Shown: positions 1 to 7,781, numbered from the stretch's first letter. The stretch is 18,609 bases of DNA from Candidatus Aerophobota bacterium (GCA_003648815.1 QMPZ01000016.1:1-18609), one strand, 5' to 3'. Notes: generated by a model not told the origin, from the letters alone. Translations and numbers: made by a program.

Positions 1-123
1 TATCTCCACCATTCCTCCCCCGCTGGAGCCGAGGACCTCCTCGCTCGTTATCTCCTTCTCAATCTTTTTCATCTCTCCCTGAAGCTTCTGAAACTGTTTT
101 AATAGGTTAATCATATTCATCAT
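1..123 (-). CDS. ybaB: YbaB/EbfC family nucleoid-associated protein, N-terminal part
   Basis: The first 41 codons are present and the gene runs off the left edge. The N-terminus (MMNMINLLKQFQKLQGEMKK) is an amphipathic helix rich in Lys, Gln and Met, as at the start of YbaB/EbfC proteins. It is followed by a short acidic stretch and a Gly-rich GSSGGGMVEI segment that matches the family's turn into its beta sheet. These small dimeric proteins bind DNA and coat the nucleoid. The chosen ATG at 123 has GAGGAGG seven bases upstream. It lies 33 bp after dnaX on the same strand, and dnaX-ybaB(-recR) is a widely conserved order, so recR may follow outside the window. Family assignment is good despite the short fragment. 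Confidence 0.85.
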   Translation of the reverse strand, partial: MMNMINLLKQFQKLQGEMKKIEKEITSEEVLGSSGGGMVEI

Positions 124-156
124 TAAATAACCTCCTCAGGATCGGATACTGAAAGC

Positions 157-1923
157 CTAAATCCTTTCTTCTATTATCTCCCCATCAAATAGATCTACTG
201 CTTTACTCACCATGTTATGAAGCTGATGTCTTGAAGAAGAGTCAACGAGAGTATAATTGAGGGTAAGCTCGGAAGGCGAAAACTTTCGTAGCGCTTCCTT
301 TACCAGCTTGAGATTTTCCTCTTTCTTCAAGGTTTCCTCATAAAATTTTCCCTTTACTCCAAGGGTCAGTACTCCTTCCTCCACGGAGAGAACCTTCACT
401 TTTTTTAGTAATGCTCCCAGAGTTTTACTTCTCTTCTCAACTTCTTTTATAACTAAAGGCCACCTTTCAAGAAAACGACACTTGAGGGGAGATGCTTCCC
501 CCCTCAACGTTTCGCTTCTTCCCCCTTCTTTATTAAATTTCTGTACTTCAAGAAGGCGAGATTTGAGGGAAAAGGTATCCCCCCTCGATGGCCTTTGTTG
601 GTCTGCTTTCTCCGTATAAGCGTCAAGGAATCGGTCCTCCTCTTTTTTCTCAGTCCAAGCCTCAAAGACTCCTTCTGTCTTTTTCTCTTCTTTTTCCTCG
701 GGCCAGGAAGAGACCTGATCAACTAATTTTTTTTCCAGATCAACTATTTTCTGATATACCCTCGCTATCTCAGGGTCCTTTAAGTTAAGGCGGTCTACTT
801 CAAAGTCAGGAGAGGACAGCTCAATTGCGAGCAGCTCCAGATGGATCTGCGGTTGAGAGGAAAGGGTAACTTTCCTCTCAGCCTGGGAAAGTACATTTAT
901 AAAGTGGATTAAATCCCTCAGGCTAAAATATGAGGCCTGCCTTTCCATCTCCTTCCGTTCCTTCGGAGTAAGAAAAGAAAGATTCTTTCTCTCTTTATCT
1001 AATTTAATCAAAACCAAGTTTCTGAACCATCTCTGCCAGCCTTTGATAAGCCACTCTGGACTTTTGCCTTTCTCAAGGAGCTCATTAACAAGAGCTATGT
1101 TGGCTGATACATTCCTTCTGGCCACATTCTCAGTTAGCTGCGACAGATACTTTTTCTCCACCACCCCTAAAATCTCAGCTACATCCTCTTCGCTTATACT
1201 TCCACCGGCATAGGAAACAGCCTGGTCCAGGATTACCTCAGCATCCCGCATGCTATTTTCCGCTGCCTCAGCAATCAAGGAAAGAGCCTCTGGGGTTATA
1301 CTAATTTTCTCCTTTTGTGCTATCTGTCCTAAGCGGGAAAGGATGTCAGCGGTAGATATCCTCCTGAAGTCAAAGCGTTGACAACGGGAGATGATGGTAG
1401 GGGGAAGCTTGTAAGGGTCGGTGGTGGCGAAGATAAAAACTACATGAGGAGGAGGCTCTTCCAGAGTCTTCAAAAGAGCATTGAAAGCCTGATGAGTAAG
1501 CATATGCACTTCATCTATGATATAAACCTTAAACCTTGCTTTGACGGGGAAAAATTTTGCTCTTTCTCGCAGACTCCTTATCTCATCAATTCCACGATTA
1601 GAGGCGCCGTCTATCTCAAGAACGTCCAGGGACTCGCTTCTAATTATCTCTTTACAATTGCTACATTGGTTGCATGGGAAGGGAGTGGGTCCCTTCTCGC
1701 AATTTAAGGCCTTGGCCAGAATACGAGCTGTACTGGTCTTTCCTGTCCCACGTGGTCCGGCAAATAGATAAGCGTGAGCTACTCGACCCAGCGAGATGGC
1801 ATTCCTCAAAGTCCTCACCACATGACCTTGGCCTACCACCTCCTCGAACAGCTGAGGTCGCCATTTTCTGGCTAAGACCAGGTATGGCTGTTTGGAATTA
1901 TTTATCATTAGAATGCTTCTCAC
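157..1923 (-). CDS. dnaX: DNA polymerase III subunit tau/gamma (clamp-loader ATPase)
   Basis: This is the AAA+ motor of the clamp loader, which opens the beta sliding clamp and places it on primed DNA. Visible motifs: Walker A GPRGTGKT (56-63); a four-Cys zinc module (C75, C84, C87, C90); Walker B/DExH-like DEVH (137-140); sensor 1 ATTD (about 167-169); SRC arginine-finger motif (179-181). Residues up to about 375 cover domains I-III; the rest is a charged linker and a tau-type C-terminal domain. The 588-residue length is typical of a full tau. The open frame begins with GTG at 1923, which has no clear Shine-Dalgarno; the ATG at 1908 (residue 6) is an equally possible start. An A8 run at codons 397-399 may yield a shorter gamma form (separate entry). 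It is followed by ybaB. Confidence 0.97.
   Translation of the reverse strand: MRSILMINNSKQPYLVLARKWRPQLFEEVVGQGHVVRTLRNAISLGRVAHAYLFAGPRGTGKTSTARILAKALNCEKGPTPFPCNQCSNCKEIIRSESLDVLEIDGASNRGIDEIRSLRERAKFFPVKARFKVYIIDEVHMLTHQAFNALLKTLEEPPPHVVFIFATTDPYKLPPTIISRCQRFDFRRISTADILSRLGQIAQKEKISITPEALSLIAEAAENSMRDAEVILDQAVSYAGGSISEEDVAEILGVVEKKYLSQLTENVARRNVSANIALVNELLEKGKSPEWLIKGWQRWFRNLVLIKLDKERKNLSFLTPKERKEMERQASYFSLRDLIHFINVLSQAERKVTLSSQPQIHLELLAIELSSPDFEVDRLNLKDPEIARVYQKIVDLEKKLVDQVSSWPEEKEEKKTEGVFEAWTEKKEEDRFLDAYTEKADQQRPSRGDTFSLKSRLLEVQKFNKEGGRSETLRGEASPLKCRFLERWPLVIKEVEKRSKTLGALLKKVKVLSVEEGVLTLGVKGKFYEETLKKEENLKLVKEALRKFSPSELTLNYTLVDSSSRHQLHNMVSKAVDLFDGEIIEERI
727..734 (-). other. A8 slippery run inside dnaX, possible gamma-form slippage site
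   Basis: On the coding strand the codons GAA AAA AAA TTA (397-400) contain eight consecutive A. A shift to the -1 frame reads Ile-Ser and then TGA at 721-719. A +1 shift (one A lost) reads Asn and then TAG. Either slip would end the protein at about 399-401 residues, just past domain III, which is where gamma subunits end in E. coli (ribosomal frameshift) and Thermus thermophilus (polymerase slippage on an A run in dnaX). The tract and stops are seen; the function is inferred. Confidence 0.45.
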
Positions 1924-1964
1924 AAGCTACGAAAACTTATGAAAATTTATTGAAATTCCGAGAG

Positions 1965-2037
1965 TGGAGATGGGGGGATTCGAACCCCCGACCTCTTGCA
2001 TGCGAGGCAAGCGCTCTCCCAGCTGAGCTACATCCCC
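1965..2037 (-). tRNA. tRNA-Ala (anticodon CGC)
   Basis: A full 73-nt cloverleaf can be folded. Acceptor GGGGATG pairs with CATCTCC and includes a G3-U70 wobble, the alanine identity element. The D stem is GCTC/GAGC. The anticodon stem CTTGC/GCAAG encloses loop CTCGCAT with anticodon CGC (reads GCG). The T arm is GGGGG-TTCGAAT-CCCCC and the discriminator is A. CCA is not encoded. It lies 42 bp upstream of dnaX on the same strand. Confidence 0.96.
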
Positions 2038-2074
2038 GACAACTTCTATTTATGCAAATTTATACTTATTTTTA

Positions 2075-2169
2075 TGGCGGAGAGGGAGGGATTCGAACCC
2101 TCGAAGCACCTTTTAGGGCGCTTAACCGCTTAGCAGGCGGGCGCTTTCGACCAACTCAGCCACCTCTCC
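2075..2169 (-). tRNA. tRNA-Ser (anticodon GCT)
   Basis: This is a class II tRNA with a long variable arm. Acceptor GGAGAGG pairs with CCTCTCC, the discriminator is G, and CCA is encoded at 2077-2075. The anticodon stem CCGC/GCGG holds loop CTGCTAA, giving anticodon GCT for AGC/AGT codons. The T arm is GAGGG-TTCGAAT-CCCTC. It lies 37 bp upstream of tRNA-Ala. Confidence 0.96.
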
Positions 2170-2221
2170 CCACACTAAGCAGCTTTGCTTATTTTGCGCA
2201 AAAACCTTGAAAATTGATGTT

Positions 2222-2770
2222 TCAAAATATCTCGCTAAGAGCTATCCTTAGATTCTCAAGCAAAGGGGAAGAAAGAGTTTCATCTCGGTTATAAAGCCCC
2301 ACTCTTTCAAAACCTTTTTCTCCAAGGGAAAGCACTTCAACCTCCCCTTTTTCTATATCTACCAGCCAGTATTCTTTCACACCAAATTTAGCATAAAGTT
2401 TTCTCTTTAAAACACCATCTCTCTTCCTCGTCGTGGAGGAGGTGATTTCTATTATCAAATCTGGTGCTCCCCGTATGTTCTTTTTAGTAATGATAGACAA
2501 CCTTTGCCTGGAGATGAATAAAATATCTGGCTGAACCACATCTTTATCGGATAGAACAACATCTAAAGGAGCATAGTATACCTTACCCAATTTTTTACTT
2601 TCTATATAGCTGTTCAGTGCTAAAAATAAATTCTTAGATACCTCCTGATGATAAGGAGCCGGCGCGGGTACCATAAAAAGCTCCCCTTCGATTAACTCAT
2701 AGCGCTTATCCTCGGGCAAAAGAAGGTAATCTTGATAAGTAAACTTTATATTTGTAGCAGATGCAGGCAT
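2222..2770 (-). CDS. Uma2-family (DUF820) putative endonuclease-like protein
   Basis: The 182-residue protein has the layout of the Uma2/DUF820 family, a PD-(D/E)XK-fold group of unproven cellular role. Signature segments are YELIEGEL (24-31), VVQPDILF (78-85), the GAPDLIIEI strand (101-109) and LYAKFGVKEYWLVD (125-138). D82, E109 and Lys/Arg residues around 121-128 are candidate active-site positions. The start at 2770 has GGGAG eight bases upstream. The gene sits alone between two tRNA-Ser genes, an accessory-looking position; the family is common as scattered copies in cyanobacteria, Chloroflexi and thermophiles. No toxin or antitoxin partner is visible next to it. Family call is firm; biological role unknown. 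Confidence 0.88.
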   Translation of the reverse strand: MPASATNIKFTYQDYLLLPEDKRYELIEGELFMVPAPAPYHQEVSKNLFLALNSYIESKKLGKVYYAPLDVVLSDKDVVQPDILFISRQRLSIITKKNIRGAPDLIIEITSSTTRKRDGVLKRKLYAKFGVKEYWLVDIEKGEVEVLSLGEKGFERVGLYNRDETLSSPLLENLRIALSEIF

Positions 2771-2817
2771 ACACTTTTCTCCCTAAGGATTAACTTCAGC
2801 TAAAATCAGCTTTTGAA

Positions 2818-2906
2818 TGGCGGAGGGACTGGGACTCGAACCCAGACAGGCTTTCGCCCTTCACCGGTTTTCAAGACCGGCTCCTTGCCAGTTCGGACAC
2901 CCCTCC
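2818..2906 (-). tRNA. tRNA-Ser (anticodon TGA)
   Basis: This is a class II tRNA with encoded CCA (2820-2818) and discriminator G. Acceptor GGAGGGG pairs with TCCCTCC (one G-U). The anticodon stem CCGGT/ACCGG holds loop CTTGAAA, so the anticodon is TGA (UCA codons). The variable arm folds as GGGCGAAAGCC. The T arm is CTGGG-TTCGAGT-CCCAG. It begins 15 bp after the mtrB stop with no terminator between, so it may be processed from the mtrB transcript. Confidence 0.96.
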
Positions 2907-2921
2907 ACCTATTACGTCTAA

Positions 2922-3161
2922 TTATTCAGACTCTACTTTCCCATACTTTGAGAAAATCTCAGCCTTGCCCCTTATCTTTATGGCTGAGGTATGCTCAGTA
3001 AACTGACAAATTAAGACCTCACCCTTGTCTAACTTTTCTGTATGATGAATGGTCGTCTCCTCGCCACGGGTTAAACCTATGATGGTCACTCCATCTTCCA
3101 GCGCCTTAATCACCACAAAATCAGCCAAAACTACCTGGTCCACCCTCTTCCCTCTGTCCAA
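2922..3161 (-). CDS. mtrB: trp RNA-binding attenuation protein (TRAP)
   Basis: TRAP is an 11-subunit ring that, when loaded with tryptophan, wraps RNA carrying NAG repeats and forces termination in the trp leader. The match to Bacillus subtilis TRAP as I know it is very strong along the core: DFVVIKALEDG, IGLTRG, HHTEKLDKGEV and QFTEHTSAIKIRG. Residues equivalent to the RNA contacts K37, K56, R58 are K43, K62, R64; the Trp-pocket threonines T25, T30 are T31, T36. It is the last gene of the trp operon, 34 bp after trpF, and also has its own promoter. The start is uncertain: TTG at 3161 has AAAGG upstream, but GTG at 3143 (behind AGAGG) or TTG at 3128 give lengths closer to the Bacillus protein. 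Family call is near certain. Confidence 0.96.
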   Translation of the reverse strand: MDRGKRVDQVVLADFVVIKALEDGVTIIGLTRGEETTIHHTEKLDKGEVLICQFTEHTSAIKIRGKAEIFSKYGKVESE

Positions 3162-3181
3162 ATGTTGCCTTTCGTCTTATA

Positions 3182-3209
3182 AGTATACTATAATTTTACC
3201 TTATGTCAA
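3182..3209 (-). promoter_or_regulatory. sigma-70-type promoter for mtrB inside the end of trpF
   Basis: On the minus strand, a perfect -35 TTGACA (3209-3204) is followed after 16 bp by -10 TATACT (3187-3182), five of six matches. The -35 lies in the last codons of trpF. Predicted transcription start is near 3175, just ahead of the mtrB ribosome site. It would give TRAP synthesis independent of the attenuated trp transcript. Confidence 0.75.
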
Positions 3210-3837
3210 ACTCATGCGTAAAATAAAAATTCCTCACCTTCCTTACAAAATCTTTTAGTTTCTGGTAATCCTTTTCCCCCTTTTCCTTCTCTACCCCGCT
3301 GTTTACATCCACAGCATAGGGCTTAACCTTAACTATTGCCTGGACGACATTTTCAGGATTTAAACCTCCAGAGAGAATAACAGGAACACCTAAGCTGTTT
3401 ACCTTTTTGGCGATTTCCCAGTTAAAGGTTTTTCCCGTTCCTCCTCTCTTATCAGCAGAATATGTATCCAGCAGGTAAGCATCCACCTTATAGGAAAGAA
3501 TTTCCTTAAGTATCCTCTCATCTTTGACCCGGAAGGACTTGATAACTTTCCATCCTTTGAATTTCTCGCAATAAGAGGGAGGCTCCTCTCCATGAAATTG
3601 CAGGCTTGTCAGAGAACAAGTTCGAGCTATCTTCATCACTTTTTCCTCATCCTCGTTGACAAAAACACCTACTCTACTAACAAAAGGGGGAAGAAGCGAA
3701 ACTATTTTTTTGACTACCTCAGGATGCACCCTTCGAGGACTTTCCGCGAAGATGAAGCCCAGAGCATCCACACCTAACCCTGCTGCCCATAAAGCATCCC
3801 TTTCGTTGGTTATTCCGCAAACCTTAATCCTGATCAT
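3196..3837 (-). CDS. trpF: Phosphoribosylanthranilate isomerase
   Basis: This enzyme converts N-(5-phosphoribosyl)anthranilate to CdRP, the third step of tryptophan synthesis, in a TIM-barrel fold. The N-terminal KVCGIT motif holds the catalytic base C7, and D124 in LLDTYSADKRGGTGKTF is the catalytic acid. GFIFAESPRRV, QFHGEE, LSGGLNPENV and VDVNSGVE are the usual loops, the last two binding phosphate. The 213-residue length is normal. Its ATG overlaps the trpC stop by 4 bp (ATGA), which points to translational coupling. Its final codons carry the -35 of the mtrB promoter. Confidence 0.97.
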   Translation of the reverse strand: MIRIKVCGITNERDALWAAGLGVDALGFIFAESPRRVHPEVVKKIVSLLPPFVSRVGVFVNEDEEKVMKIARTCSLTSLQFHGEEPPSYCEKFKGWKVIKSFRVKDERILKEILSYKVDAYLLDTYSADKRGGTGKTFNWEIAKKVNSLGVPVILSGGLNPENVVQAIVKVKPYAVDVNSGVEKEKGEKDYQKLKDFVRKVRNFYFTHEFDIR

Positions 3838-4607
3838 CTCAAAAATTCCCTTAACTTCCTTCCTATATCTTTGCTCTTTAAAAGACTTTCTCCTATTAAA
3901 AAGGCACCTACTCCTTTTTCTCTTAACCTGTGAATGTCCTCCTTTTTTCTAATTCCGCTTTCACTCACCACCAATTTATCAGGGCTTATCTTTTCGATTA
4001 GATCAAAGGTAGTTTTCAAATCCACTTCAAATGTCTCCAGGTCCCGATTGTTGATTCCGATAATATCAAAGGGAAGATCCCTCACTTTGTCCAGTTCTTC
4101 TTCTTTATGAATTTCCACTATACAATCTAAATTTAACCTTGAAGCCAGATCTAAAAACTTTTCCAGCTTCTTCTTGCTCAAAATAGAGGCAATTAAAAGA
4201 ATAGCATCTGCTCCCAAAAGCTTTGCCTCGTAAATCTGATACTCATCCAGGATAAATTCCTTAGCTAAAATGGGAAGAAAACTCGCTTTTCTGACCTTAA
4301 CTAAGTCCGACGGACTTCCTCCAAAAAACTTCTCGTCCATTAACACAGATATAGCCGAAGCTCCGTTGTCTTGATAGATCTTAGCTAAGGAGGAACAATC
4401 AAGATTCTTTAAAATAATCCCTGCTGAAGGGGAAGCTCTCTTTATCTCGGCAATAACGTTGATCTTGCCCGTAGAGGATATGTTTTTTTTAAAATCTCTG
4501 GAGGAAAGATCAGATATAGATACCTTCTCTTTTAAAACTTCCAGGGGTAACTTCTTTTTTCGCTCTTCCACTTCCTTCAGTTTATTATTTACTATCTTTT
4601 CTAACAT
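3834..4607 (-). CDS. trpC: Indole-3-glycerol phosphate synthase
   Basis: This TIM-barrel enzyme closes the indole ring by decarboxylating CdRP to indole-3-glycerol phosphate. Recognised motifs are the substrate lysine segment IAEIKRASPSAG, ISVLMDEKFFGGS, the catalytic-lysine segment ILAKEFILDEYQI, IGINNRDL and VSESGI. The frame is open from an ATG at 4625, but I choose the ATG at 4607 because AAGGAGA lies five bases before it and the protein then starts MLEKIV as family members do; it is 257 residues. It lies 10 bp after the trpD stop and overlaps trpF by 4 bp. It is not fused to trpF. Confidence 0.97.
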   Translation of the reverse strand: MLEKIVNNKLKEVEERKKKLPLEVLKEKVSISDLSSRDFKKNISSTGKINVIAEIKRASPSAGIILKNLDCSSLAKIYQDNGASAISVLMDEKFFGGSPSDLVKVRKASFLPILAKEFILDEYQIYEAKLLGADAILLIASILSKKKLEKFLDLASRLNLDCIVEIHKEEELDKVRDLPFDIIGINNRDLETFEVDLKTTFDLIEKISPDKLVVSESGIRKKEDIHRLREKGVGAFLIGESLLKSKDIGRKLREFLR

Positions 4608-4617
4608 TTTTGTCTCC

Positions 4618-5631
4618 TTAAGCATTTGTAAGAGCGATTAACATTTCCAGTTTTTCCTTAGCTCTTCCTGAATCAATGGACTCCCTTGCCATCTCAATCC
4701 CCTCTTTCAAATCCTTAGCCATATCTGCTGCTACCAGACAAGCGGCAGAGTTTAGAAGGACGATCTCCCTCTTCGCTCCCTTTTCTTCTCCCTCTAAAAT
4801 ACTTCTGAGAATACGAGCATTTTCTTTCCCGTCCCCTCCTCTTATCGCTTCCTGAGAGACTCTTCTCATTCCAAGATCTTCTGGTTTAATATAATAAGTT
4901 TTTATTCTTCCTTCCTTTAGCTGGGTTATTCTGGTTCTTGCTGAAAGGCTAATCTCATCCAACCCATCTTCTCCATGAACAACAAAGGCCCCTTTTACTC
5001 CTAAGTTTTTCAGCACCCTGGCCAAGGGCTCGGTTAGGGAAGGATGGTAAACTCCCAAAAGACGCACATTCGCCCTTAAAGGATTGGTAAGAGGACCTAA
5101 AATATTGAAGATGGTTCTAATCCCTATCTCTTGCCGAGGGCCAAGGGCATATTTCATCGCCCGATGATATAGGGGAGCAAAAAGAAACCCTATCCCTATT
5201 CTTTTCAGACATTCCTTTAGCTTTTCTAAGGAAATGTCCAGTTTTACACCCAAGACCTCGAGGACATCAGCACTTCCACACCGGCTCGAAAGAGCTCTGT
5301 TGCCATGCTTGGCCACTACCAAGCCTACCCCGGCTACTACAAAAGCAACAGCAGTAGAAATGTTAAAGGTGTTACTTCCATCTCCACCTGTACCACAGGT
5401 GTCCACCAAGACGTCCTCGCTCAGGTCGAAAGAAGAAGCCCTGTTAAGCATTTCTTTGGCGCAGCCGGTAATCTCTTCCACCGTCTCCCCCTTCATACGC
5501 AGAGCGGTCAGAAAGGAAGCGATCTGAGCAGAGGTAGCCTTTCCTTCCATAATCTCACTTATTACCTTTCTCGTCTCCTCCTCGGTTAAGTTTTCTCCCT
5601 CTGTTACCTTAGCTATCATCTTTCTGATCAT
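4618..5631 (-). CDS. trpD: Anthranilate phosphoribosyltransferase
   Basis: This enzyme transfers phosphoribose from PRPP to anthranilate. The PRPP-binding DTCGTGGDGSNTFNIST (77-93) and KHGNRALSSRCGSAD (108-122) are intact, and LGPLTNPLRA (about residue 190) is the conserved anthranilate-side loop. The open frame extends to 5661, but the ATG at 5631 gives the usual N-terminus (MIRKMIAKVTEGENL) and has AGGAG five bases upstream; length is 337 residues. It is separated from trpG by 57 bp, the only sizeable gap between trpE and trpF, and that gap holds a hairpin. It is not fused to trpG. Confidence 0.97.
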   Translation of the reverse strand: MIRKMIAKVTEGENLTEEETRKVISEIMEGKATSAQIASFLTALRMKGETVEEITGCAKEMLNRASSFDLSEDVLVDTCGTGGDGSNTFNISTAVAFVVAGVGLVVAKHGNRALSSRCGSADVLEVLGVKLDISLEKLKECLKRIGIGFLFAPLYHRAMKYALGPRQEIGIRTIFNILGPLTNPLRANVRLLGVYHPSLTEPLARVLKNLGVKGAFVVHGEDGLDEISLSARTRITQLKEGRIKTYYIKPEDLGMRRVSQEAIRGGDGKENARILRSILEGEEKGAKREIVLLNSAACLVAADMAKDLKEGIEMARESIDSGRAKEKLEMLIALTNA

Positions 5632-5655
5632 TTCTCTTCTCCTCTTATCTCTTTT

Positions 5656-5674
5656 GCCCACCCGCTTTGTGGGC
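5656..5674 (-). repeat. Hairpin between trpG and trpD
   Basis: GCCCAC and GTGGGC (6 bp) face each other across a 7-nt loop. An alternative CCGC/GCGG pairing overlaps it. No U-run follows on the transcribed strand, so it is not a standard terminator. It ends 13-14 nt before the trpD ribosome site and could affect mRNA stability or trpD translation; function is inferred. Confidence 0.4.
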
Positions 5675-5688
5675 GGAAAGCAACAAAA

Positions 5689-6294
5689 CTACCGACGGGG
5701 CATTCTCCAGATTTTAAGATGAATACATTCCTCCAGCTTAATAAAATTCCTCAACAGCTTCTCACCTACCCTGGTTAAGATGGACTCAGGATGAAACTGC
5801 ATTCCGAAAACAGGATATTCTTTATGTCTGATTCCCATAATTTCATCTTCCTCTGTCCAGGCAGTCTTTACCAAACAATCGGGCAGGCTGTCGTTTTTGA
5901 TGATCAGGGAATGATAGCGAGTAGCTACGAAGGGATTTTCAATACCCTGGTAGATCTCCTCTTCATTATGATAAATAAGGGAAGTTTTGCCGTGCATAAG
6001 ATTTTTTGCTAACACCACCTTCGCCCCGAAAACTTCTCCTATGCATTGATGTCCTAAGCAGACCCCCAGAATAGGAATATAGGGAGCAAAGTGTTCTATT
6101 ACCTCCTTGGAGATTCCAGCATCTTTCGGTCTTCCTGGACCAGGAGAAATAACAATTGCCTCTGGAGCTTTTTTCTCTATTTCCTTAAGACCGATCTCAT
6201 CATTGCGATAAACCTCTACTTTCTTTCCCAGTTTACCTAAGTACTGGACCAGATTGTAGACAAAAGAATCGTAATTGTCGATGACGAGAATCAC
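5689..6294 (-). CDS. trpG: Anthranilate synthase component II (glutamine amidotransferase)
   Basis: This class I amidotransferase releases ammonia from glutamine for TrpE. The catalytic triad is visible: C79 in GVCLGHQ, H168 and E170 in QFHPES. The N-terminal MILVIDNYDSFVYNLVQYL and ISPGPGRP motifs are also typical. It starts with GTG overlapping the trpE stop (GTGA), with GGAGG seven bases upstream, so translation is probably coupled to trpE. It is 201 residues, slightly longer than usual because of a basic C-terminal tail after residue 190. In Bacillus the trpG subunit is shared with folate synthesis (PabA); whether it is here cannot be told. Confidence 0.96.
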   Translation of the reverse strand: MILVIDNYDSFVYNLVQYLGKLGKKVEVYRNDEIGLKEIEKKAPEAIVISPGPGRPKDAGISKEVIEHFAPYIPILGVCLGHQCIGEVFGAKVVLAKNLMHGKTSLIYHNEEEIYQGIENPFVATRYHSLIIKNDSLPDCLVKTAWTEEDEIMGIRHKEYPVFGMQFHPESILTRVGEKLLRNFIKLEECIHLKIWRMPRR

Positions 6295-7781
6295 TCTATA
6301 CCCTCCTCGGCAATCTCAATTGCCTTAAAAAGAGCACGAGCCTTGTTCAGCGTCTCCTGATATTCTCTTTTAGGACAGGAGTCAGCGACAATTCCCGCTC
6401 CGGCTTGAACGTAAGCAAATCCTCCCTTAACGATTATGGTGCGGATGATGATGCAGGTGTCCATATTTCCCGAAAAGCTAAAATATCCCAAAGCTCCAGC
6501 ATAAGGACCTCTAAGGCGGTTTTCAAGTTCCTCGATGATCTGCATAGCTCTTACCTTGGGAGCTCCGGAGACGGTTCCCGCAGGAAAACAAGCTCTTAAA
6601 AGGTCATATTGATCCATTCCCCTTTTTAACTTCCCCTCGATGTTGGAGACAAGATGCATTACATGGGAATATTTCTCCACATAAAGTAGCTCCGTGGTCC
6701 TGACTGTTCCATATTCACAGACCCTTCCTAAATCATTTCGCCCCAAATCCACCAGCATTATATGCTCCGCCCTTTCCTTAGGATCATCTAATAACTCCTT
6801 AACTAAAGCTCTATCCTCCTTCTCACTTTTCCCCCGTGGCCTTGTTCCAGCAATGGGTCGCAAGATCACCCTCTCCCCTTCTTTTCTCACTAAAATCTCT
6901 GGCGAGGAACCTATGATCTCAAAATCTCCACATCTTAGGTAATACATATAGGGAGAGGGATTAAGGGACCTTAGGGCACGATAGATATTAAAGGAAGAAA
7001 CATTAACCTTTCTTCTAAATCTCTGGGATAAGACCACTTGAAAGATATCTCCCTTTCTAATATATTCCTTGGCTTTTTCCACCCTCTTCATAAAATCTTG
7101 AGGAGTAAAGTTAGATTGAAAGCTACTTCCTCCTACCTTCCTTCGGCGATTTTCAGATGATGGATATGAAGGGGAAGTTCTCTTGAGCCTGGTAACTATC
7201 CCATCTATCCTATCTTTGGCTTCTTTATAAGCTGCCTGAGCTGATTTTTTTTCATCTAAAAAGGCATAGGAAATAATCTTCATTTTATGCTCTATATGAT
7301 CGAAGACAAGCAAGGTATCGCTAAAAATAAAGAAAAAATCAGGTAGATTCAGGTCATCCTCATTTTCCTGGGGAATTTTCTCCCAGAACCTCACTACATC
7401 GTAGCCAAGATAACCCACTGCTCCTCCGGAAAACCGGGGAAGCCCAGAGAGGTTTACCACTACAAATTTTTCCATCACCTTCTTCAAAAATTTTAAGGGA
7501 TCCTGTACCAGGAGCTCTTCAACTTTACCCTTTCTGATTATCTGAACCCTGTCTTTCTTGCTCTTGAGGATAAGGAAGGGGCTGATGCCTAAAAAAGAGT
7601 ATCTTCCCAATATTTCTCCTTTCTCTACACTTTCCAGAAGATAGGAAAACTTTCCTCCCTCTCCTAATTTCTTGAAGGCAGAGACAGGCGTCTCCGTGTC
7701 GGCGAAAACCTCCCTATAAACAGGGATAAGATTGGCTTTCCTTGACAGTTCCTTAAATTCTCTCTCTTTGGGGCAGTACAA
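6291..7781 (-). CDS. trpE: Anthranilate synthase component I
   Basis: TrpE makes anthranilate from chorismate with ammonia supplied by TrpG. Conserved parts are the N-terminal NLIPVYREV and the LLESVE tryptophan feedback site, then the chorismate-binding core with FQVVLSQRF, PIAGTRPRG, DLGRNDLGRV, FPAGTVSGAPK and QAGAGIVADS. The frame stays open up to a GTG at 7850, but that start would lie upstream of the attenuator. I choose TTG at 7781 because GGGAGGT stands seven bases before it and the protein then begins MYCPKEREFKEL, close to other TrpEs, with 496 residues. It is the first structural gene of the trp operon and follows the TRAP-controlled terminator by 17 bp. Confidence 0.96.
   Translation of the reverse strand: MYCPKEREFKELSRKANLIPVYREVFADTETPVSAFKKLGEGGKFSYLLESVEKGEILGRYSFLGISPFLILKSKKDRVQIIRKGKVEELLVQDPLKFLKKVMEKFVVVNLSGLPRFSGGAVGYLGYDVVRFWEKIPQENEDDLNLPDFFFIFSDTLLVFDHIEHKMKIISYAFLDEKKSAQAAYKEAKDRIDGIVTRLKRTSPSYPSSENRRRKVGGSSFQSNFTPQDFMKRVEKAKEYIRKGDIFQVVLSQRFRRKVNVSSFNIYRALRSLNPSPYMYYLRCGDFEIIGSSPEILVRKEGERVILRPIAGTRPRGKSEKEDRALVKELLDDPKERAEHIMLVDLGRNDLGRVCEYGTVRTTELLYVEKYSHVMHLVSNIEGKLKRGMDQYDLLRACFPAGTVSGAPKVRAMQIIEELENRLRGPYAGALGYFSFSGNMDTCIIIRTIIVKGGFAYVQAGAGIVADSCPKREYQETLNKARALFKAIEIAEEGIE

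Noticed and set aside
400..406. A7 run near the dnaX 3' end as the gamma frameshift site
   Set aside because: It lies at about residue 506, in the tau C-terminal domain, too late to produce a gamma form.
1674..2210. Plus-strand open frame across dnaX start and two tRNAs
   Set aside because: It crosses two clear tRNA genes and the dnaX N-terminus; it is an antisense shadow.
6291..6325. Cluster of GAG triplets around the trpG ribosome site as a second TRAP site
   Set aside because: Only four GAG with irregular spacing (6, 0, 6); GAG is expected from GAGGAGG and Glu codons.
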